Part shown: piece after piece, positions 30,585 to 44,024 of the stretch
Numbering within the stretch: the first letter of the stretch is position 1
Layout: every line of letters begins with the position of its first letter
DNA from: Salinicola lusitanus
GTDB lineage: Bacteria; Pseudomonadota; Gammaproteobacteria; Pseudomonadales; Halomonadaceae
DNA: 64,000 bases
NCBI RefSeq assembly: GCF_003206045.1
Contig: NZ_PZJM01000010.1
Coordinates: 35,127 to 99,126, forward strand
Direction: 5' to 3'
Program-made: the position numbers and the translations under genes
The notes under the pieces: model-generated
Seen by the model: only the letters and a program-made list of their open reading frames with translations
Databases searched by the model: none
Told to the model about the DNA's origin: nothing

Positions 30585-31028
30585 ATGATCATGGACATCA
30601 ACCAGATCCGCGAGTATCTACCGCATCGTTATCCATTTTTACTGGTAGATCGCGTGATGGAGATCACGATTGGCGAGTCGATCGTGGCGTACAAGAACGT
30701 CAGCATCAACGAACCTTTCTTCAATGGTCATTTCCCCCATCATCCGATCATGCCCGGTGTGCTGATCATCGAAGCGATGGCCCAGGCCTGTGGTATTCTC
30801 GGTTTCAAGACGGTCAACAAAATGCCGGCCGACGGCTATGTCTACTATCTCGTCGGCAGCGATAATGTCCGCTTCAAGCGCCCGGTGATGCCGGGCGATC
30901 AACTGCGGCTCGAGGCCAATGTCATCAAGGGCAAGCGAGGCATCTGGAAATTCGCCTGCCGGGCCACGGTTGGTGACGAACTGGCCTGCGAGGCGGAAAT
31001 CATCTGCGCCGAGAGGAAAATCGCTTGA
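30585..31028 (+). CDS. fabZ: 3-hydroxyacyl-ACP dehydratase FabZ
   Basis: Hot-dog-fold dehydratase of fatty-acid elongation, removing water from 3-hydroxyacyl-ACP. The 147-residue protein shows [14 protein letters not shown] at the N terminus and the catalytic His and Glu in [13 protein letters not shown] and [11 protein letters not shown] (about residues 49 and 63). Start 30585 is preferred because GAGG lies 9 bases upstream; a second ATG two codons later is possible. Its stop codon overlaps the lpxA start by 4 bases. Confidence 0.95.
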   Translation: MIMDINQIREYLPHRYPFLLVDRVMEITIGESIVAYKNVSINEPFFNGHFPHHPIMPGVLIIEAMAQACGILGFKTVNKMPADGYVYYLVGSDNVRFKRPVMPGDQLRLEANVIKGKRGIWKFACRATVGDELACEAEIICAERKIA

Positions 31029-31792
31029 TTCATCCCTCCGCCATCGTCGATCCCTCCGCCCGACTGGCTGACGACGTCGACGTCGGCCCCTTCAGCGTGA
31101 TCGGACCCGACGTCGAGATCGATGCCGGTAGCGTCATTGGGCCGCACGTCGTGCTCAAGGGGCCGACTCGAATCGGCAAGCGCAATCGGATCTTCCAGTT
31201 CGCCTCGGTCGGGGAGGACTGTCAGGACAAGAAGTATGCCGGTGAGCCGACGCGGCTCGATATGGGTGACGACAACGTCGTGCGCGAGAGCGTGACGATT
31301 CACCGAGGCACCATCCAGGATCGCGGTGTCACCACCATCGGCGACCGCAATCTGTTCATGGCCTACTCTCACGTGGGGCACGACTGCCTGATCGGCAACG
31401 ACTGCATCCTCGCCAACCAGGCGACCCTGGCCGGCCATGTGACCCTGGGTGATTTCGCCATCATCGGCGGCCTGTCGGCCATCCATCAGTTCGCCCACAT
31501 GGGCGAGCATGCGATGGTCGGCGGATGCTCCGCGATCACCAAGGACATTCCGGCCTTCATCATGGTCAATGGCAATCCGGCCGCGCCTCACGGGCTCAAC
31601 TCCATCGGCCTCAAACGCCGCGGTTTCTCGGTCGAGGCGATCAAGGCACTGGGTGAAGCGTATCGCCTGGTCTATCGCAAGGGGCTGACACTCGAGCAGG
31701 CCATTGGCGAGATCGAGAGCCGCTTCTCGCTCGACGAGACGCGGCGCTTCATCGACTCTCTCAAGGTTTCCCAGCGCGGTATCATCCGCTAG
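31025..31792 (+). CDS. lpxA: Acyl-ACP--UDP-N-acetylglucosamine O-acyltransferase
   Basis: First enzyme of lipid A synthesis. The 255-residue protein is built of hexapeptide repeats forming a left-handed beta helix, with the catalytic His in [13 protein letters not shown] and the C-terminal helical part starting at [11 protein letters not shown]. It begins with TTG at 31025, giving the family N terminus [12 protein letters not shown]; the TTG overlaps the fabZ stop codon as TTGA and has AGAGGA upstream. The rare start codon may lower its translation and tie it to fabZ. Confidence 0.95.
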   Translation: MIHPSAIVDPSARLADDVDVGPFSVIGPDVEIDAGSVIGPHVVLKGPTRIGKRNRIFQFASVGEDCQDKKYAGEPTRLDMGDDNVVRESVTIHRGTIQDRGVTTIGDRNLFMAYSHVGHDCLIGNDCILANQATLAGHVTLGDFAIIGGLSAIHQFAHMGEHAMVGGCSAITKDIPAFIMVNGNPAAPHGLNSIGLKRRGFSVEAIKALGEAYRLVYRKGLTLEQAIGEIESRFSLDETRRFIDSLKVSQRGIIR

Positions 31793-31802
31793 GAGCGGGC
31801 GG

Positions 31803-32972
31803 ATGCGCGTCTATCTCGTGGCCGGGGAGCTGTCGGGCGACATTCTCGGCGCCGGCCTGATGCAGGCGCTCAGGCGTCGCCATCCCCGAGTCGAGTTCCG
31901 CGGCATCGGTGGCCCACGAATGCAGGCGCAGGGGCTCGAGTCGCTCTACCCGCTGGAGACCCTGTCGGTGATGGGCCTGGTCGAGGTGCTCAAGCATCTC
32001 CCCGGCCTGATCAAGGTGCGTCGTCATCTCAAGCGTGATGCCCTGGCCTGGCACCCCGACATCATGGTCGGCATCGATGCCCCGGACTTCAATATCGGCC
32101 TCGAGCGGCAACTGCACGACGCCGGTATCCGGACCGCGCATTACGTCAGTCCCTCGGTCTGGGCCTGGCGCCAGGGTCGCGTCAAGACGATTGCCAAGGC
32201 GGTCGACGGCATGCTCACCTTTCTGCCGTTCGAGGCCGACTTCTACGCCGAGCACCGTGTGCCGGTCGCCTATGTCGGCCATCCGCTGGCCGACGAGCTG
32301 CCGCTGGTCAACGATCGCGGCGCGGCGCGAAGGGGGCTCGGATTGGCTGAAGACATGGCGACCCTGGCTCTGCTGCCGGGGTCGCGCGGCAACGAGATCC
32401 GCTTCCAGGGTGAGCTGTTTCTGCGCGCGGCATCGATGCTGCGCCAGCGCCTGGGGATGTTGCAGGTAGCCATCCCCGCGGCCTCCCGGGAACGACAGCA
32501 GGAGCTCGAGGCCCTGTTGGCGAAGTTTCCCGACCTGGCCGCCGGCACGGTGATCGTCGAGGGCCGCTCGCGGGAAGTGATGACGGCTGCCGATGCGGTG
32601 CTGTTGACGTCCGGCACGGCGGCACTGGAGACGATGCTGTGCCATCGGGCCATGGTGGTCGCCTACCGCATGGCACCGGCGACCTACTGGCTGGCCCAGC
32701 GGCTGGTCAAGACGCGCTGGATCTCGCTGCCCAACCTGATCGCGCAGGAGACCCTGGTGCCTGAGCTGATCCAGGAGGCGGTGACCACCGAGTCGCTGGT
32801 CGAGACGCTGCTGCCCTGGTTCGAGGACGCCCGGCTGCGGTCGGCGCTCGAGCAGCGCTTCGCGGCGATGCACGCCGGACTGCAGCGCGGTGCCAGCGAG
32901 CGAGCCGCCGCCGCCATCACGTCACTTGCCGAGCACGGAACGCTGGACGCCGAGCCACGGAAGGGGGAATGA
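31803..32972 (+). CDS. lpxB: Lipid-A-disaccharide synthase
   Basis: Family 19 glycosyltransferase joining lipid X and UDP-2,3-diacylglucosamine. The 389-residue protein begins [20 protein letters not shown]. It contains [54 protein letters not shown] and the C-terminal [11 protein letters not shown] and LPNLIA motifs. The ATG at 31803 has AGGAGCGGG upstream and lies 10 bases after lpxA. It overlaps rnhB by 4 bases. Confidence 0.96.
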   Translation: MRVYLVAGELSGDILGAGLMQALRRRHPRVEFRGIGGPRMQAQGLESLYPLETLSVMGLVEVLKHLPGLIKVRRHLKRDALAWHPDIMVGIDAPDFNIGLERQLHDAGIRTAHYVSPSVWAWRQGRVKTIAKAVDGMLTFLPFEADFYAEHRVPVAYVGHPLADELPLVNDRGAARRGLGLAEDMATLALLPGSRGNEIRFQGELFLRAASMLRQRLGMLQVAIPAASRERQQELEALLAKFPDLAAGTVIVEGRSREVMTAADAVLLTSGTAALETMLCHRAMVVAYRMAPATYWLAQRLVKTRWISLPNLIAQETLVPELIQEAVTTESLVETLLPWFEDARLRSALEQRFAAMHAGLQRGASERAAAAITSLAEHGTLDAEPRKGE

Positions 32973-33604
32973 GAGAAACCGTGTCATCGAAATCTTTGCC
33001 ATCCCTCTGGCCTGAGATCATCATCGAGTACGACGGGCACCTGATCGCCGGTGTCGACGAGGTGGGGCGAGGGCCGTTGGTCGGCTCGGTCGTGGCCGCC
33101 GCCGTCATCCTCGATCCCGGGCGTCCGATCGACGGGCTGACCGACTCCAAGTGCTTGAGTGCCGCGCGTCGCGAAGCGCTCGATCTCCGGATTCGCGAAT
33201 GCGCGCTGGCGTTTTCGATAGCCGAGGCCTCGCCGCGGGAGATCGACTCGCTCAACATCTATCACGCCACGCATCTGGCGATGCGACGGGCGATCGATGC
33301 GCTGCCGACACCGGCCGAGTATCTGCTGGTCGATGGCAATCGGCTGCCCGGTCATGCCTGCCCGGGACAGGCCGTGGTCAAGGGCGATCTCCGGCATCCT
33401 GCCATCAGCGCGGCCTCGATTCTGGCCAAGGTGGCCCGGGATGCGCAGATGCTGGCCCTGGACGCGCGTCATCCGGAGTATGGATTCTGCCGTCACAAGG
33501 GGTATCCGACGCCGGAACATCTCGCGGCGCTGGCCCGACTGGGCCCGCTGACGGAGCATCGCAGCTCCTTCGCGCCCGTCAGAGAGCGGCTCGCCGGCGT
33601 GTGA
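32969..33604 (+). CDS. rnhB: Ribonuclease HII
   Basis: Removes RNA from RNA-DNA hybrids, including single ribonucleotides. The 211-residue protein has the family acidic residues in [12 protein letters not shown] (near residues 28-39), LTDSKCLS, and [10 protein letters not shown], and the conserved region [16 protein letters not shown]. Its ATG overlaps the lpxB stop codon as ATGA. The next gene, dnaE, follows after 162 bases containing a small GGGCCA-TTG-TGGCCC hairpin (33624-33638). Confidence 0.95.
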   Translation: MRETVSSKSLPSLWPEIIIEYDGHLIAGVDEVGRGPLVGSVVAAAVILDPGRPIDGLTDSKCLSAARREALDLRIRECALAFSIAEASPREIDSLNIYHATHLAMRRAIDALPTPAEYLLVDGNRLPGHACPGQAVVKGDLRHPAISAASILAKVARDAQMLALDARHPEYGFCRHKGYPTPEHLAALARLGPLTEHRSSFAPVRERLAGV

Positions 33605-33766
33605 GCGCTCGCCTTGATCGATAGGGCCATTGTGGCCCGTACCGCCTTTGGGCATGCTGGTCCTGCCGATGTGCCGGCCGCGTCGATGCGTCATGGCGTC
33701 GTCGGCCGCATGGCGGGATCGCATGCCCGATATCCGAATTCACTCGCCGCCTGACTCGAGTTCGTC

Positions 33767-37276
<3,510 letters not shown>

Positions 37277-37297
37277 CTGCGCACCGGGGGCGGTTGT

Positions 37298-37325
37298 TTG
37301 CCAACATCCGTGAAGGTGCGATAAT
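37298..37325 (+). promoter_or_regulatory. Candidate sigma-70 promoter for accA
   Basis: TTGCCA (37298-37303), 16-base spacer, GATAAT (37320-37325). It lies in the 123-base gap between dnaE and accA and would start transcription about 67 bases before the accA ATG. Confidence 0.55.
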
Positions 37326-37399
37326 CATCCGTTTCGCGGCACGCCAGTCGCCGGTATTTCAGAAATCGAAGCTTGCCAGGATCACACAGTAGAAGCTCT

Positions 37400-38356
37400 A
37401 TGAATCCCAATTACCTAGACTTTGAACAACCGATTGCCGAACTTCAGGCCAAGATCGAAGAGCTGCGTCTGGTCGGTAACGATAGCCGCATCAGCCTGAG
37501 TGACGAGATCGGCAAGCTCGAAGAGAAGAGCCGCAAGCTCACCGAGCAGATCTTCCGCGACCTGACCGCCTGGCAGGTGACGCAGCTGTCGCGGCATCCG
37601 CAGCGGCCCTACACGCTCGACTATCTCGCCAGCATCTTCACCGACTTCGACGAGCTGCACGGCGATCGCCATTTCGCCGACGACGCGGCGCTGGTGGGTG
37701 GCGTGGCGCGTCTCGACGACAAGCCGGTGATGATCATCGGTCACCAGAAAGGCCGCGACGTGAAGGAGAAGGTGCGACGCAACTTCGGCATGCCGCGCCC
37801 CGAAGGCTACCGCAAGGCGTGCCGTCTGATGGAGATGGCCGAGCGCTTCAAGATGCCGGTACTGACCTTCATCGACACGCCCGGCGCCTATCCCGGGATC
37901 GATGCCGAGGAGCGCGGCCAGTCGGAAGCGATCGCCTACAACCTGGCGGTGATGTCGCGCTTGAAGACGCCGATCATTTCCACCGTCATCGGCGAGGGCG
38001 GTTCCGGCGGGGCGCTGGCCATCGGGGTCTGCGACGAGCTGCAGATGCTGCAGTACTCCACCTATTCGGTGATCTCGCCGGAAGGCTGTGCCTCGATCCT
38101 GTGGAAGAGCGCCGAGAAGGCCTCCGAAGCGGCCCAGGCGATGGGGATCACCGCCGAGCGGCTGAAGGAACTGGGCTTCGTGGATACCCTGATCGACGAG
38201 CCGCTGGGTGGCGCCCACCGCAATCCGCGCAAGACCGCCGACAAGTTGAAGGAAGCGCTGACGGGCAGTCTGGATCGGCTGCAGGCGATGGATACCGAGA
38301 CGTTGCTCGAACGGCGCTATGGACGACTGATGTCCTACGGTGCTCCTGCCGCTTGA
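37400..38356 (+). CDS. accA: Acetyl-CoA carboxylase carboxyltransferase subunit alpha
   Basis: Alpha subunit of the carboxyltransferase that forms malonyl-CoA with AccD. The 318-residue protein shows [20 protein letters not shown] at the start, [37 protein letters not shown], and the oxyanion-hole region [14 protein letters not shown] followed by [14 protein letters not shown]. The ATG at 37400 is chosen by homology; the ribosome site is weak. It lies between dnaE and tilS, the usual gammaproteobacterial order. Confidence 0.96.
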   Translation: MNPNYLDFEQPIAELQAKIEELRLVGNDSRISLSDEIGKLEEKSRKLTEQIFRDLTAWQVTQLSRHPQRPYTLDYLASIFTDFDELHGDRHFADDAALVGGVARLDDKPVMIIGHQKGRDVKEKVRRNFGMPRPEGYRKACRLMEMAERFKMPVLTFIDTPGAYPGIDAEERGQSEAIAYNLAVMSRLKTPIISTVIGEGGSGGALAIGVCDELQMLQYSTYSVISPEGCASILWKSAEKASEAAQAMGITAERLKELGFVDTLIDEPLGGAHRNPRKTADKLKEALTGSLDRLQAMDTETLLERRYGRLMSYGAPAA

Positions 38357-38601
38357 TGGTGCTCCCGCGCTCGCCCACCCGGCATTGAGTCGGCGCGCCG
38401 AGGACTGGCCCGGAGGGCGAGCGTAACGAGTCGACCGGCAAGGCAGGCTCATTGATACCCACGTCAATCCGCTGCCTTGCCGGTTTCCGTCTTCCGCCCT
38501 GTTCGGACTTTGCTGGGCGCCTATCCTCCTGGACCTCCAGTCCCGGCGAGAATTCCCCGCCATACGCCAGGCACCCTCACCCCGGCACGCAGGAGGCCGC
38601 C

Positions 38602-39915
38602 GTGCGATCCTCCCTCGAAGCGATTCTCGATAGCACCCTGGCGGATCATGTGCCGGGCAGTAGCGTATGGGTGGCGCTCTCCGGTGGTCTCGACTCCTCG
38701 CTGCTGTTGCACGTCGTGGCGCCACTGGCGCGCCGGCGCGGCATCGAGCTGCGGGCGATTCATGTCAACCATGGCCTGCAGGCGGCGGCGGACGGTTTCG
38801 AGACCCACTGCCGTGCGCTGTGCCGGGCGCTGACGGTGCCACTGAGTGTGGCCCGGGTCGAGGTGGAACCGTCGGGGCGGGGCGTAGAGGCCGCCGCCCG
38901 GGAAGCCCGTTACCGGGCGTTCGCCGAAACGCTCGCTGCCGGCGACCGGCTGTGGCTGGCGCACCACGCTGACGATCAGGCCGAGACATTGCTGTTGGCG
39001 GCGCTGCGGGGCAGTGGCGTGCGAGGTCTGGCGGGCATGCCGCCAACCCGCGAATGGCGGGGAATCCGGATCGAGCGACCCTGGTTGGCCCTGTCTCGTG
39101 CCGACCTCGTGGTTGAGGCCCGACGCCGGGAGATCGTCTGGTGCGATGACCCCACCAACGCCGAGATGGGGTTCGATCGCAACTATCTGCGCGCTCACGC
39201 CATGCCGCCGCTGCGGTCGCGCTGGCCGAGGCTGGCCGAGGTCGTCGGGCGCAGCGCCGCGCATCTGCAGGAGGCCGACGAACTGCTGGGAGAGCTGGCG
39301 GCGATCGATCTCGTGGCGGCCGGTGGCGACCCGGAGCGCCTGCCGCTGACGACACTGCGAACCCTGACCCCGGCCCGCCTGCGCCTGCTGGTGCGCCATG
39401 CACTTCAATGGCAAGGGCTCCCCACTCCACCGACCACACGTCTCACGGAACTCGAACGCCAGTTGCACGCGGCGAGGGGGGACCGGTTGCCGGCCATCGC
39501 CTGGGCGGGGGGCGAGGCGCGCATCTGGCGCGATCATCTGTTTCTGATGGCGCCACCGGTGGCGATCGATTCCGACTGGCAGCGGCCGTGGGATGGCAGG
39601 GCGCCGCTCGAGACGCCCTGGGGTGTGCACTCATGGTCGCTCGGACCCTGGCCGCACGATCCGGCCAGGCCGGCGCTGCGAGTCGGCCTGCGCCGAGGCG
39701 GCGAGACCATGCGCCTGGCCGGCCGGGGCAGGCGGGACATCAAGCGGCTGTTGCAGGAGGTCGGCATACCGCCCTGGCAGCGCGATCGGCTGCCACTGGT
39801 GTGGCATGGCGAGGAGCTCGTGGCCGTGCTGGGCGCGCTGACTGCCGAAGGATGGCGGCAGACGGCGCTGCCGACTCCGGCAGCGGTGGAAGCGCAGTCG
39901 GGAGACGACGGCTGA
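38602..39915 (+). CDS. tilS: tRNA(Ile)-lysidine synthase
   Basis: Modifies the anticodon C34 of tRNA-Ile2 to lysidine using ATP and lysine. The N-type ATP pyrophosphatase loop SGGLDSSLLL is near residues 27-36, followed by HVNHGLQ, LAHHADDQAETLLLAALRGSG, and D-N motif CDDPTNAEMGFDRNYLR; TilS middle and C-terminal domains follow. I place the start at GTG 38602, which has a perfect AGGAGG 5 bases upstream (38591-38596), giving 437 residues. The 50 upstream in-frame codons are not family-like. It is convergent with ppx, 13 bases apart. Confidence 0.93.
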   Translation: MRSSLEAILDSTLADHVPGSSVWVALSGGLDSSLLLHVVAPLARRRGIELRAIHVNHGLQAAADGFETHCRALCRALTVPLSVARVEVEPSGRGVEAAAREARYRAFAETLAAGDRLWLAHHADDQAETLLLAALRGSGVRGLAGMPPTREWRGIRIERPWLALSRADLVVEARRREIVWCDDPTNAEMGFDRNYLRAHAMPPLRSRWPRLAEVVGRSAAHLQEADELLGELAAIDLVAAGGDPERLPLTTLRTLTPARLRLLVRHALQWQGLPTPPTTRLTELERQLHAARGDRLPAIAWAGGEARIWRDHLFLMAPPVAIDSDWQRPWDGRAPLETPWGVHSWSLGPWPHDPARPALRVGLRRGGETMRLAGRGRRDIKRLLQEVGIPPWQRDRLPLVWHGEELVAVLGALTAEGWRQTALPTPAAVEAQSGDDG

Positions 39916-39928
39916 AGTGGCGCCGCGT

Positions 39929-41437
39929 TCAGACGTCGTAAGTCAGCGTCAGCCCGGCGGCCTTCTGGTATTCCGCCTCCTGTTCGAGGTCGTTGAGCAG
40001 TAGCGCCTGGAAACTGATCTCCGGTAGCGAGAGGTGCAGATCGTCACCTTTGCAGGCCAGCTGAAAATCCACCGGCGCCTGTTCCGGACGCGGATGATTG
40101 AGCATGACCGCCAGCCGCAGCAGGCGGGCCAGCCGGCAGTAGGCGGGCTGTATGGCGCTGGGCAGCGCCTCCAGTTCCTTGTGGGCGAACTTGCGTCGAT
40201 GCGCCCGGACCAGAAAGGCCAGCGCCTGCTGCTCTGGCCGCGAGAAACCGGTCAGGTCGGAGTATTCGATGAGATAGGCCCCATGGCGATGGAACTGGCT
40301 ATGGGAGATCGCCAGGCCGATCTCGTGCAGCTGGGCCGCCCAGATCAGGAACAGCCGCTGCTCCTCACCGAGGGCCCATGCTTCGCTAACCTGGTCGAAT
40401 GCGACCATGGCGGTTTCCATCACGTGGTCGGCATGGGAGGCCTCGACGCTGTAGCGCCGCATCAGCAATTCCACGCTGTGACGGCGGGAATCCTCCGGAG
40501 TGCTGCGGCCGATCAGGTCGAACAGCACGCCTTCCCGCAGCGCGCCATCGGAATAGCGCATCCGCTGGAGGTCGAAGGCTTCGAACACCGCGCAGAGGAT
40601 GGCGACACCCGCCGGGAAGACCCGCGCCCGGTCCTCCTTCAGACCTTCCATGGCGACCTTGTCCAGTTGACCGAAGCCGATCAGTCGCTTCCGCAGTTTC
40701 ATCAGTGCGTCGCGTTCGATCAGCGTGGCGTCCCCGTCGCCTCGTGCTCCGAGCACGGCCGCCACCGCCTTGATCGTGCCGCTGGAACCGATCGGGTCCT
40801 GCCATCCCAGCCGGCAGTACTGGCGCTGGATGTTGGCCAGCTCGGACAGCGCGGCCATCTCGGCGCGTCGGAAACGCTTCTCGCTGAGCTCCCCACTGGC
40901 GAAGAACGCGCCGGTGTAGGCGACACAGCCCATGTGGAGGCTCTCCAGCGCCTGCGGTTCGAAATCCTCGCCGATGATGAACTCGGTGGAGCCGCCGCCG
41001 ATATCGACGATCAGGCGTCGGCCGTGGACTTCGGCCAGCGCGTGGGCGGCCCCCAGGTAGATCAGGCGTGCCTCTTCACGACCGCCGATGATCTCGATCG
41101 GATGGCCGATCAGGGCCTCGGCACGATCGATCAGGGCGCGCGCGTTGCGGGCCGAGCGGAGCGCATTGGTGCCGACGATACGCAGGTCGGCGGCGGCGAC
41201 GCCGGCAACGAAGGGGGCGAAGCGTTCCAGACACGCCAGCGCTCGATCCATGGCGGCGTCGGTGAAGTTCTCCTGATCGTCCAGCCCGGCTGCGAGCTGG
41301 ACCTTCTCGCCCATCTTGGCGACGACCTGCAGCTGGCTGTCCTGATAGTTGGCCACCAGCAGGTGAAAACTGTTGGAACCGAGATCGATGGCGGCCAGAC
41401 GGCGCGTCGCGTCTGTGGCGGTCGACTTCCCGCTCAT
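39929..41437 (-). CDS. ppx: Exopolyphosphatase (Ppx/GppA family)
   Basis: Hydrolyses terminal phosphates from long-chain polyphosphate; family members also act on pppGpp. The 502-residue protein has the ASKHA-fold motifs AAIDLGSNSFHLLVA near the N terminus and LIVDIGGGSTEFIIG, the conserved GTNALRSARN and GSSGTIKA, and a C-terminal HD-like domain (WAAQLHEIGLAISHSQFHRH). The start at 41437 (MSGKSTATD) has GAGGACG upstream; the longer frame lacks a ribosome site. It diverges from the thioredoxin-like gene. Its specificity as Ppx rather than GppA is inferred from length. Confidence 0.92.
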   Translation of the reverse strand: MSGKSTATDATRRLAAIDLGSNSFHLLVANYQDSQLQVVAKMGEKVQLAAGLDDQENFTDAAMDRALACLERFAPFVAGVAAADLRIVGTNALRSARNARALIDRAEALIGHPIEIIGGREEARLIYLGAAHALAEVHGRRLIVDIGGGSTEFIIGEDFEPQALESLHMGCVAYTGAFFASGELSEKRFRRAEMAALSELANIQRQYCRLGWQDPIGSSGTIKAVAAVLGARGDGDATLIERDALMKLRKRLIGFGQLDKVAMEGLKEDRARVFPAGVAILCAVFEAFDLQRMRYSDGALREGVLFDLIGRSTPEDSRRHSVELLMRRYSVEASHADHVMETAMVAFDQVSEAWALGEEQRLFLIWAAQLHEIGLAISHSQFHRHGAYLIEYSDLTGFSRPEQQALAFLVRAHRRKFAHKELEALPSAIQPAYCRLARLLRLAVMLNHPRPEQAPVDFQLACKGDDLHLSLPEISFQALLLNDLEQEAEYQKAAGLTLTYDV

Positions 41438-41628
41438 GGCGTGGCGTCCTCGAAGGCTGGCGTAAAGACGTGGGTGTCCGCAGGGCAGCGGTGACGCCAT
41501 GTCGTTACTGGCATCCAGGGCCCTGCGTCGGGTGGCTCAAGATTGCGGTGGGGGCGTGGCCTTGTCAATCGCCGGGGCGGCAGGCATGCTGCCAGGCGAG
41601 GTCACTTTCACGAGCGGGACGGAGGCTC

Positions 41629-41961
41629 ATGCAGTCAGCGCGGCGTCATCTCAATAGCGAGACTTTCGAGCAGCAGCGCGAAGCGCGGGAGTCGCCTTGG
41701 CTGGCGATCTTCGTTGCCGACTGGTGTCAGCCCTGCGAAACGCTGTTGTCGCGGCTCTCCTCGGTCTCTCACGAGTCGATCCGCGATTTACCGGTGGGCG
41801 TGGTGGATGTGGACCGCGAGCCGACACTGGCCGAACGGTACGGGGTCAAGGGGACGCCCACGCTGATTCTGTTCGTCGACGGGGAGCCTCGACTGACGCG
41901 GGTCGGAGCCTTGTCGGAATCGCAGCTGCTGCAGGTGGGCGAGGAGTGTACGCGCCATTAG
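41629..41961 (+). CDS. Thioredoxin-like protein with WCQPC motif
   Basis: A 110-residue thioredoxin fold lying directly upstream of rho, the position of trxA in many gammaproteobacteria. The active site reads ADWCQPCETLL (Cys33, Cys36), with Gln in place of the Gly of the canonical WCGPC. The cis-Pro region is GVKGTPTLILF. The two catalytic cysteines and the cis-proline are present, so it should be redox active, perhaps with an altered potential. The ATG at 41629 follows GGAGG closely. No signal peptide is seen. It may be a specialised thioredoxin rather than the housekeeping one. Confidence 0.85.
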   Translation: MQSARRHLNSETFEQQREARESPWLAIFVADWCQPCETLLSRLSSVSHESIRDLPVGVVDVDREPTLAERYGVKGTPTLILFVDGEPRLTRVGALSESQLLQVGEECTRH

Positions 41962-42542
41962 GCTGGCTACGACGACTGCGCGTGCCTGGCGATACCGCGT
42001 TGGAAGTCAGCTCGATGTACGCGTCGATACCCGCGCTGGGGAGGCCTGCCCGGTCCGGTTGCGCCGTTTTTTTAACGGATCTGGTCATCGCACGCCGATT
42101 TCCTTGGCTGGCCTGGACAGCGGCACTTGATCTTATGACCCACGACCTCCATATTCGTGACTTGCTTTCGGAAGATAGCTTGTCTACCATCTGGACGTTC
42201 GCCTGTTCCGAATGCTTCTTGACCGCGTCGCGGTCCCCCAAGTCGTCAGTCAATCCCAGTACCGATTTTCGGCCAACGCCGATCTTTGGATAGCGACCAC
42301 TCTTTCGGATGACTCTTTCCGCGAGATTGCAGGCGAATCGAATCGCTCTCCCGGCACCTTACGTCACACGCCAAGTCGGCATCCCGACCTGGTTGATGGC
42401 AGGTCCAACAGACCATGCGAAGCGCCTAGCTTCTGGGACGACTGAACGCGCCGCGCGGCATTTGAACTGACCGCCTCTTGTCCTTCTTTTCTATCTCGGC
42501 AAAAGTCATTGCCTGCGACACGAGCCCTCTCTGACCGAACTC
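41962..42542 (+). other. Long region upstream of rho (probable rho leader)
   Basis: About 580 bases without a supported gene. A T7 run at about 42068-42074 may end the thioredoxin transcript. A weak promoter candidate TTGCTT-17-TACCAT lies at 42162-42190. The last 100 bases are pyrimidine-rich on the sense strand (TCTTGTCCTTCTTTTCTATC region, about 42476-42495), which would suit Rho loading for the known autogenous attenuation of rho. Short reading frames here lack ribosome sites and resemble nothing. Confidence 0.45.
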
Positions 42543-43802
42543 ATGAATCTAACCGAACTCAAGCAAAAATCCGTTCCTGAACTGCTGGATATCGCCCGCG
42601 AGATGGGCATCGACAATCTGGCGCGCTCACGCAAGCAGGACATCATCTTCGCCATCCTGAAGAAGCACGCCAAGAGCGGTGAAGACATCTACGGCGATGG
42701 CGTCCTGGAGATTCTGCAGGACGGATTCGGTTTCCTGCGTAGCGCCGACTCCTCCTATCTGGCCGGCCCCGACGACATTTATGTCTCTCCCTCCCAGATT
42801 CGCCGCTTCAATCTGCGCAAGGGCGACTCGATCTCCGGCAAGATCCGGCCGCCGAAAGAGGGTGAGCGCTATTTCGCGCTGTTGAAAGTCAACGAGATCA
42901 ATTTCGACAAGCCGGAAAACGCCAAGCACAAGATTCTATTCGAGAACCTGACGCCGCTGTTCCCGCAGGAACGGATGGTGATGGAGATCGGCAACGGCTC
43001 CACCGAGGACATCACCGCCCGCGTGATCGATCTCACGGCGCCGATCGGCAAGGGCCAGCGTGGCCTGATCGTGTCGCCGCCCAAGGCCGGTAAGACCTTG
43101 ATGCTGCAGAACATCGCCACCTCGATCACCCGCAACAACCCCGAATGTCACATGATCGTGTTGCTGATCGACGAGCGGCCGGAAGAGGTGACCGAGATGT
43201 CACGCACGGTGCGCGGCGAAGTCGTGGCCTCGACCTTCGACGAACCGCCGGCGCGTCACGTCCAGGTCGCCGAGATGGTGATCGAGAAAGCCAAGCGGCT
43301 GGTCGAGCACAAGAAGGACGTGGTCATCCTGCTCGACTCCATCACCCGTCTGGCACGTGCCTACAACACCGTCGTGCCCTCCTCCGGCAAGGTGTTGACC
43401 GGTGGTGTCGATGCCCATGCGCTCGAGAAGCCCAAGCGCTTCTTCGGTGCCGCACGTAACATCGAAGAGGGCGGCAGCCTGACCATCCTCGCCACGGCGC
43501 TGGTCGATACTGGTTCGAAGATGGATGAAGTGATCTTCGAGGAGTTCAAGGGCACCGGCAACATGGAAGCCCATCTGGACCGGAAGCTGGCGGAGCGTCG
43601 CGTCTATCCGGCCTTCAATATCCGCCGCTCGGGCACACGTCGCGAGGATCTGATCGCGTCCGAGGAAGAGATGCAGCGGATGTGGATTCTGCGCAAGCTG
43701 CTCAACCCGATGGATGATGTGGCCGCCACCGAATTCCTGATCGATCGTCTCAAGGATACCAAGACCAATCTTGAATTCTTCGAAGCCATGAAAAGACGTT
43801 GA
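42543..43802 (+). CDS. rho: Transcription termination factor Rho
   Basis: Hexameric RNA helicase that terminates transcription. The 419-residue protein matches the E. coli enzyme throughout: [30 protein letters not shown], the RNA-binding [20 protein letters not shown], the Walker [25 protein letters not shown], and the C-terminal [19 protein letters not shown]. No Shine-Dalgarno sequence precedes the ATG. The bases before it repeat the coding sequence: ACCGAACTCA occurs at 42534-42543 and again at 42552-42561, in frame. A hairpin terminator lies at 43964-43992. Confidence 0.97.
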   Translation: MNLTELKQKSVPELLDIAREMGIDNLARSRKQDIIFAILKKHAKSGEDIYGDGVLEILQDGFGFLRSADSSYLAGPDDIYVSPSQIRRFNLRKGDSISGKIRPPKEGERYFALLKVNEINFDKPENAKHKILFENLTPLFPQERMVMEIGNGSTEDITARVIDLTAPIGKGQRGLIVSPPKAGKTLMLQNIATSITRNNPECHMIVLLIDERPEEVTEMSRTVRGEVVASTFDEPPARHVQVAEMVIEKAKRLVEHKKDVVILLDSITRLARAYNTVVPSSGKVLTGGVDAHALEKPKRFFGAARNIEEGGSLTILATALVDTGSKMDEVIFEEFKGTGNMEAHLDRKLAERRVYPAFNIRRSGTRREDLIASEEEMQRMWILRKLLNPMDDVAATEFLIDRLKDTKTNLEFFEAMKRR

Positions 43803-43834
43803 TTCGGGCTGGCTGCACTCGATGATACTGTGTT

Positions 43835-43892
43835 GGAAAATCGCTCAAGCTGCTCATTTACTCTCGTAAACTCCGCGCTCTCGCGATTTTCC
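43835..43892. repeat. Nested dyad element between rho and ubiD
   Basis: Outer arms GGAAAATCGC (43835-43844) and GCGATTTTCC (43883-43892) enclose inner arms TTTAC (43857-43861) and GTAAA (43866-43870). Both pairs are perfect. It is not followed by a T run, so it does not look like an intrinsic terminator. Confidence 0.6.
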
Positions 43893-43963
43893 GCCCTGTC
43901 TCATCGTCGTTCGCTCACCCGGCTCTCAACGTTTCATGAGATCTTTGGGACAAAGCAGAAAAT

Positions 43964-43992
43964 AGAGGGCAGCATGTTATGCTGCCCTCTTT
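43964..43992 (+). terminator. Terminator upstream of ubiD
   Basis: AGAGGGCAGCAT (43964-43975), loop GTT, ATGCTGCCCTCT (43979-43990), then TT. A 12-base perfect stem with A-rich sequence on its 5' side, about 160 bases after the rho stop codon. Confidence 0.8.
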
Positions 43993-44024
43993 GCGTTCTT
44001 GGATAGCGGGATGCGGGCAACGGT

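Noticed and set aside
41697-42445. Open frames between the thioredoxin gene and rho
   Set aside because: One starts inside the thioredoxin gene in another frame; the others have no ribosome site and abnormal composition. The region is better read as a leader.
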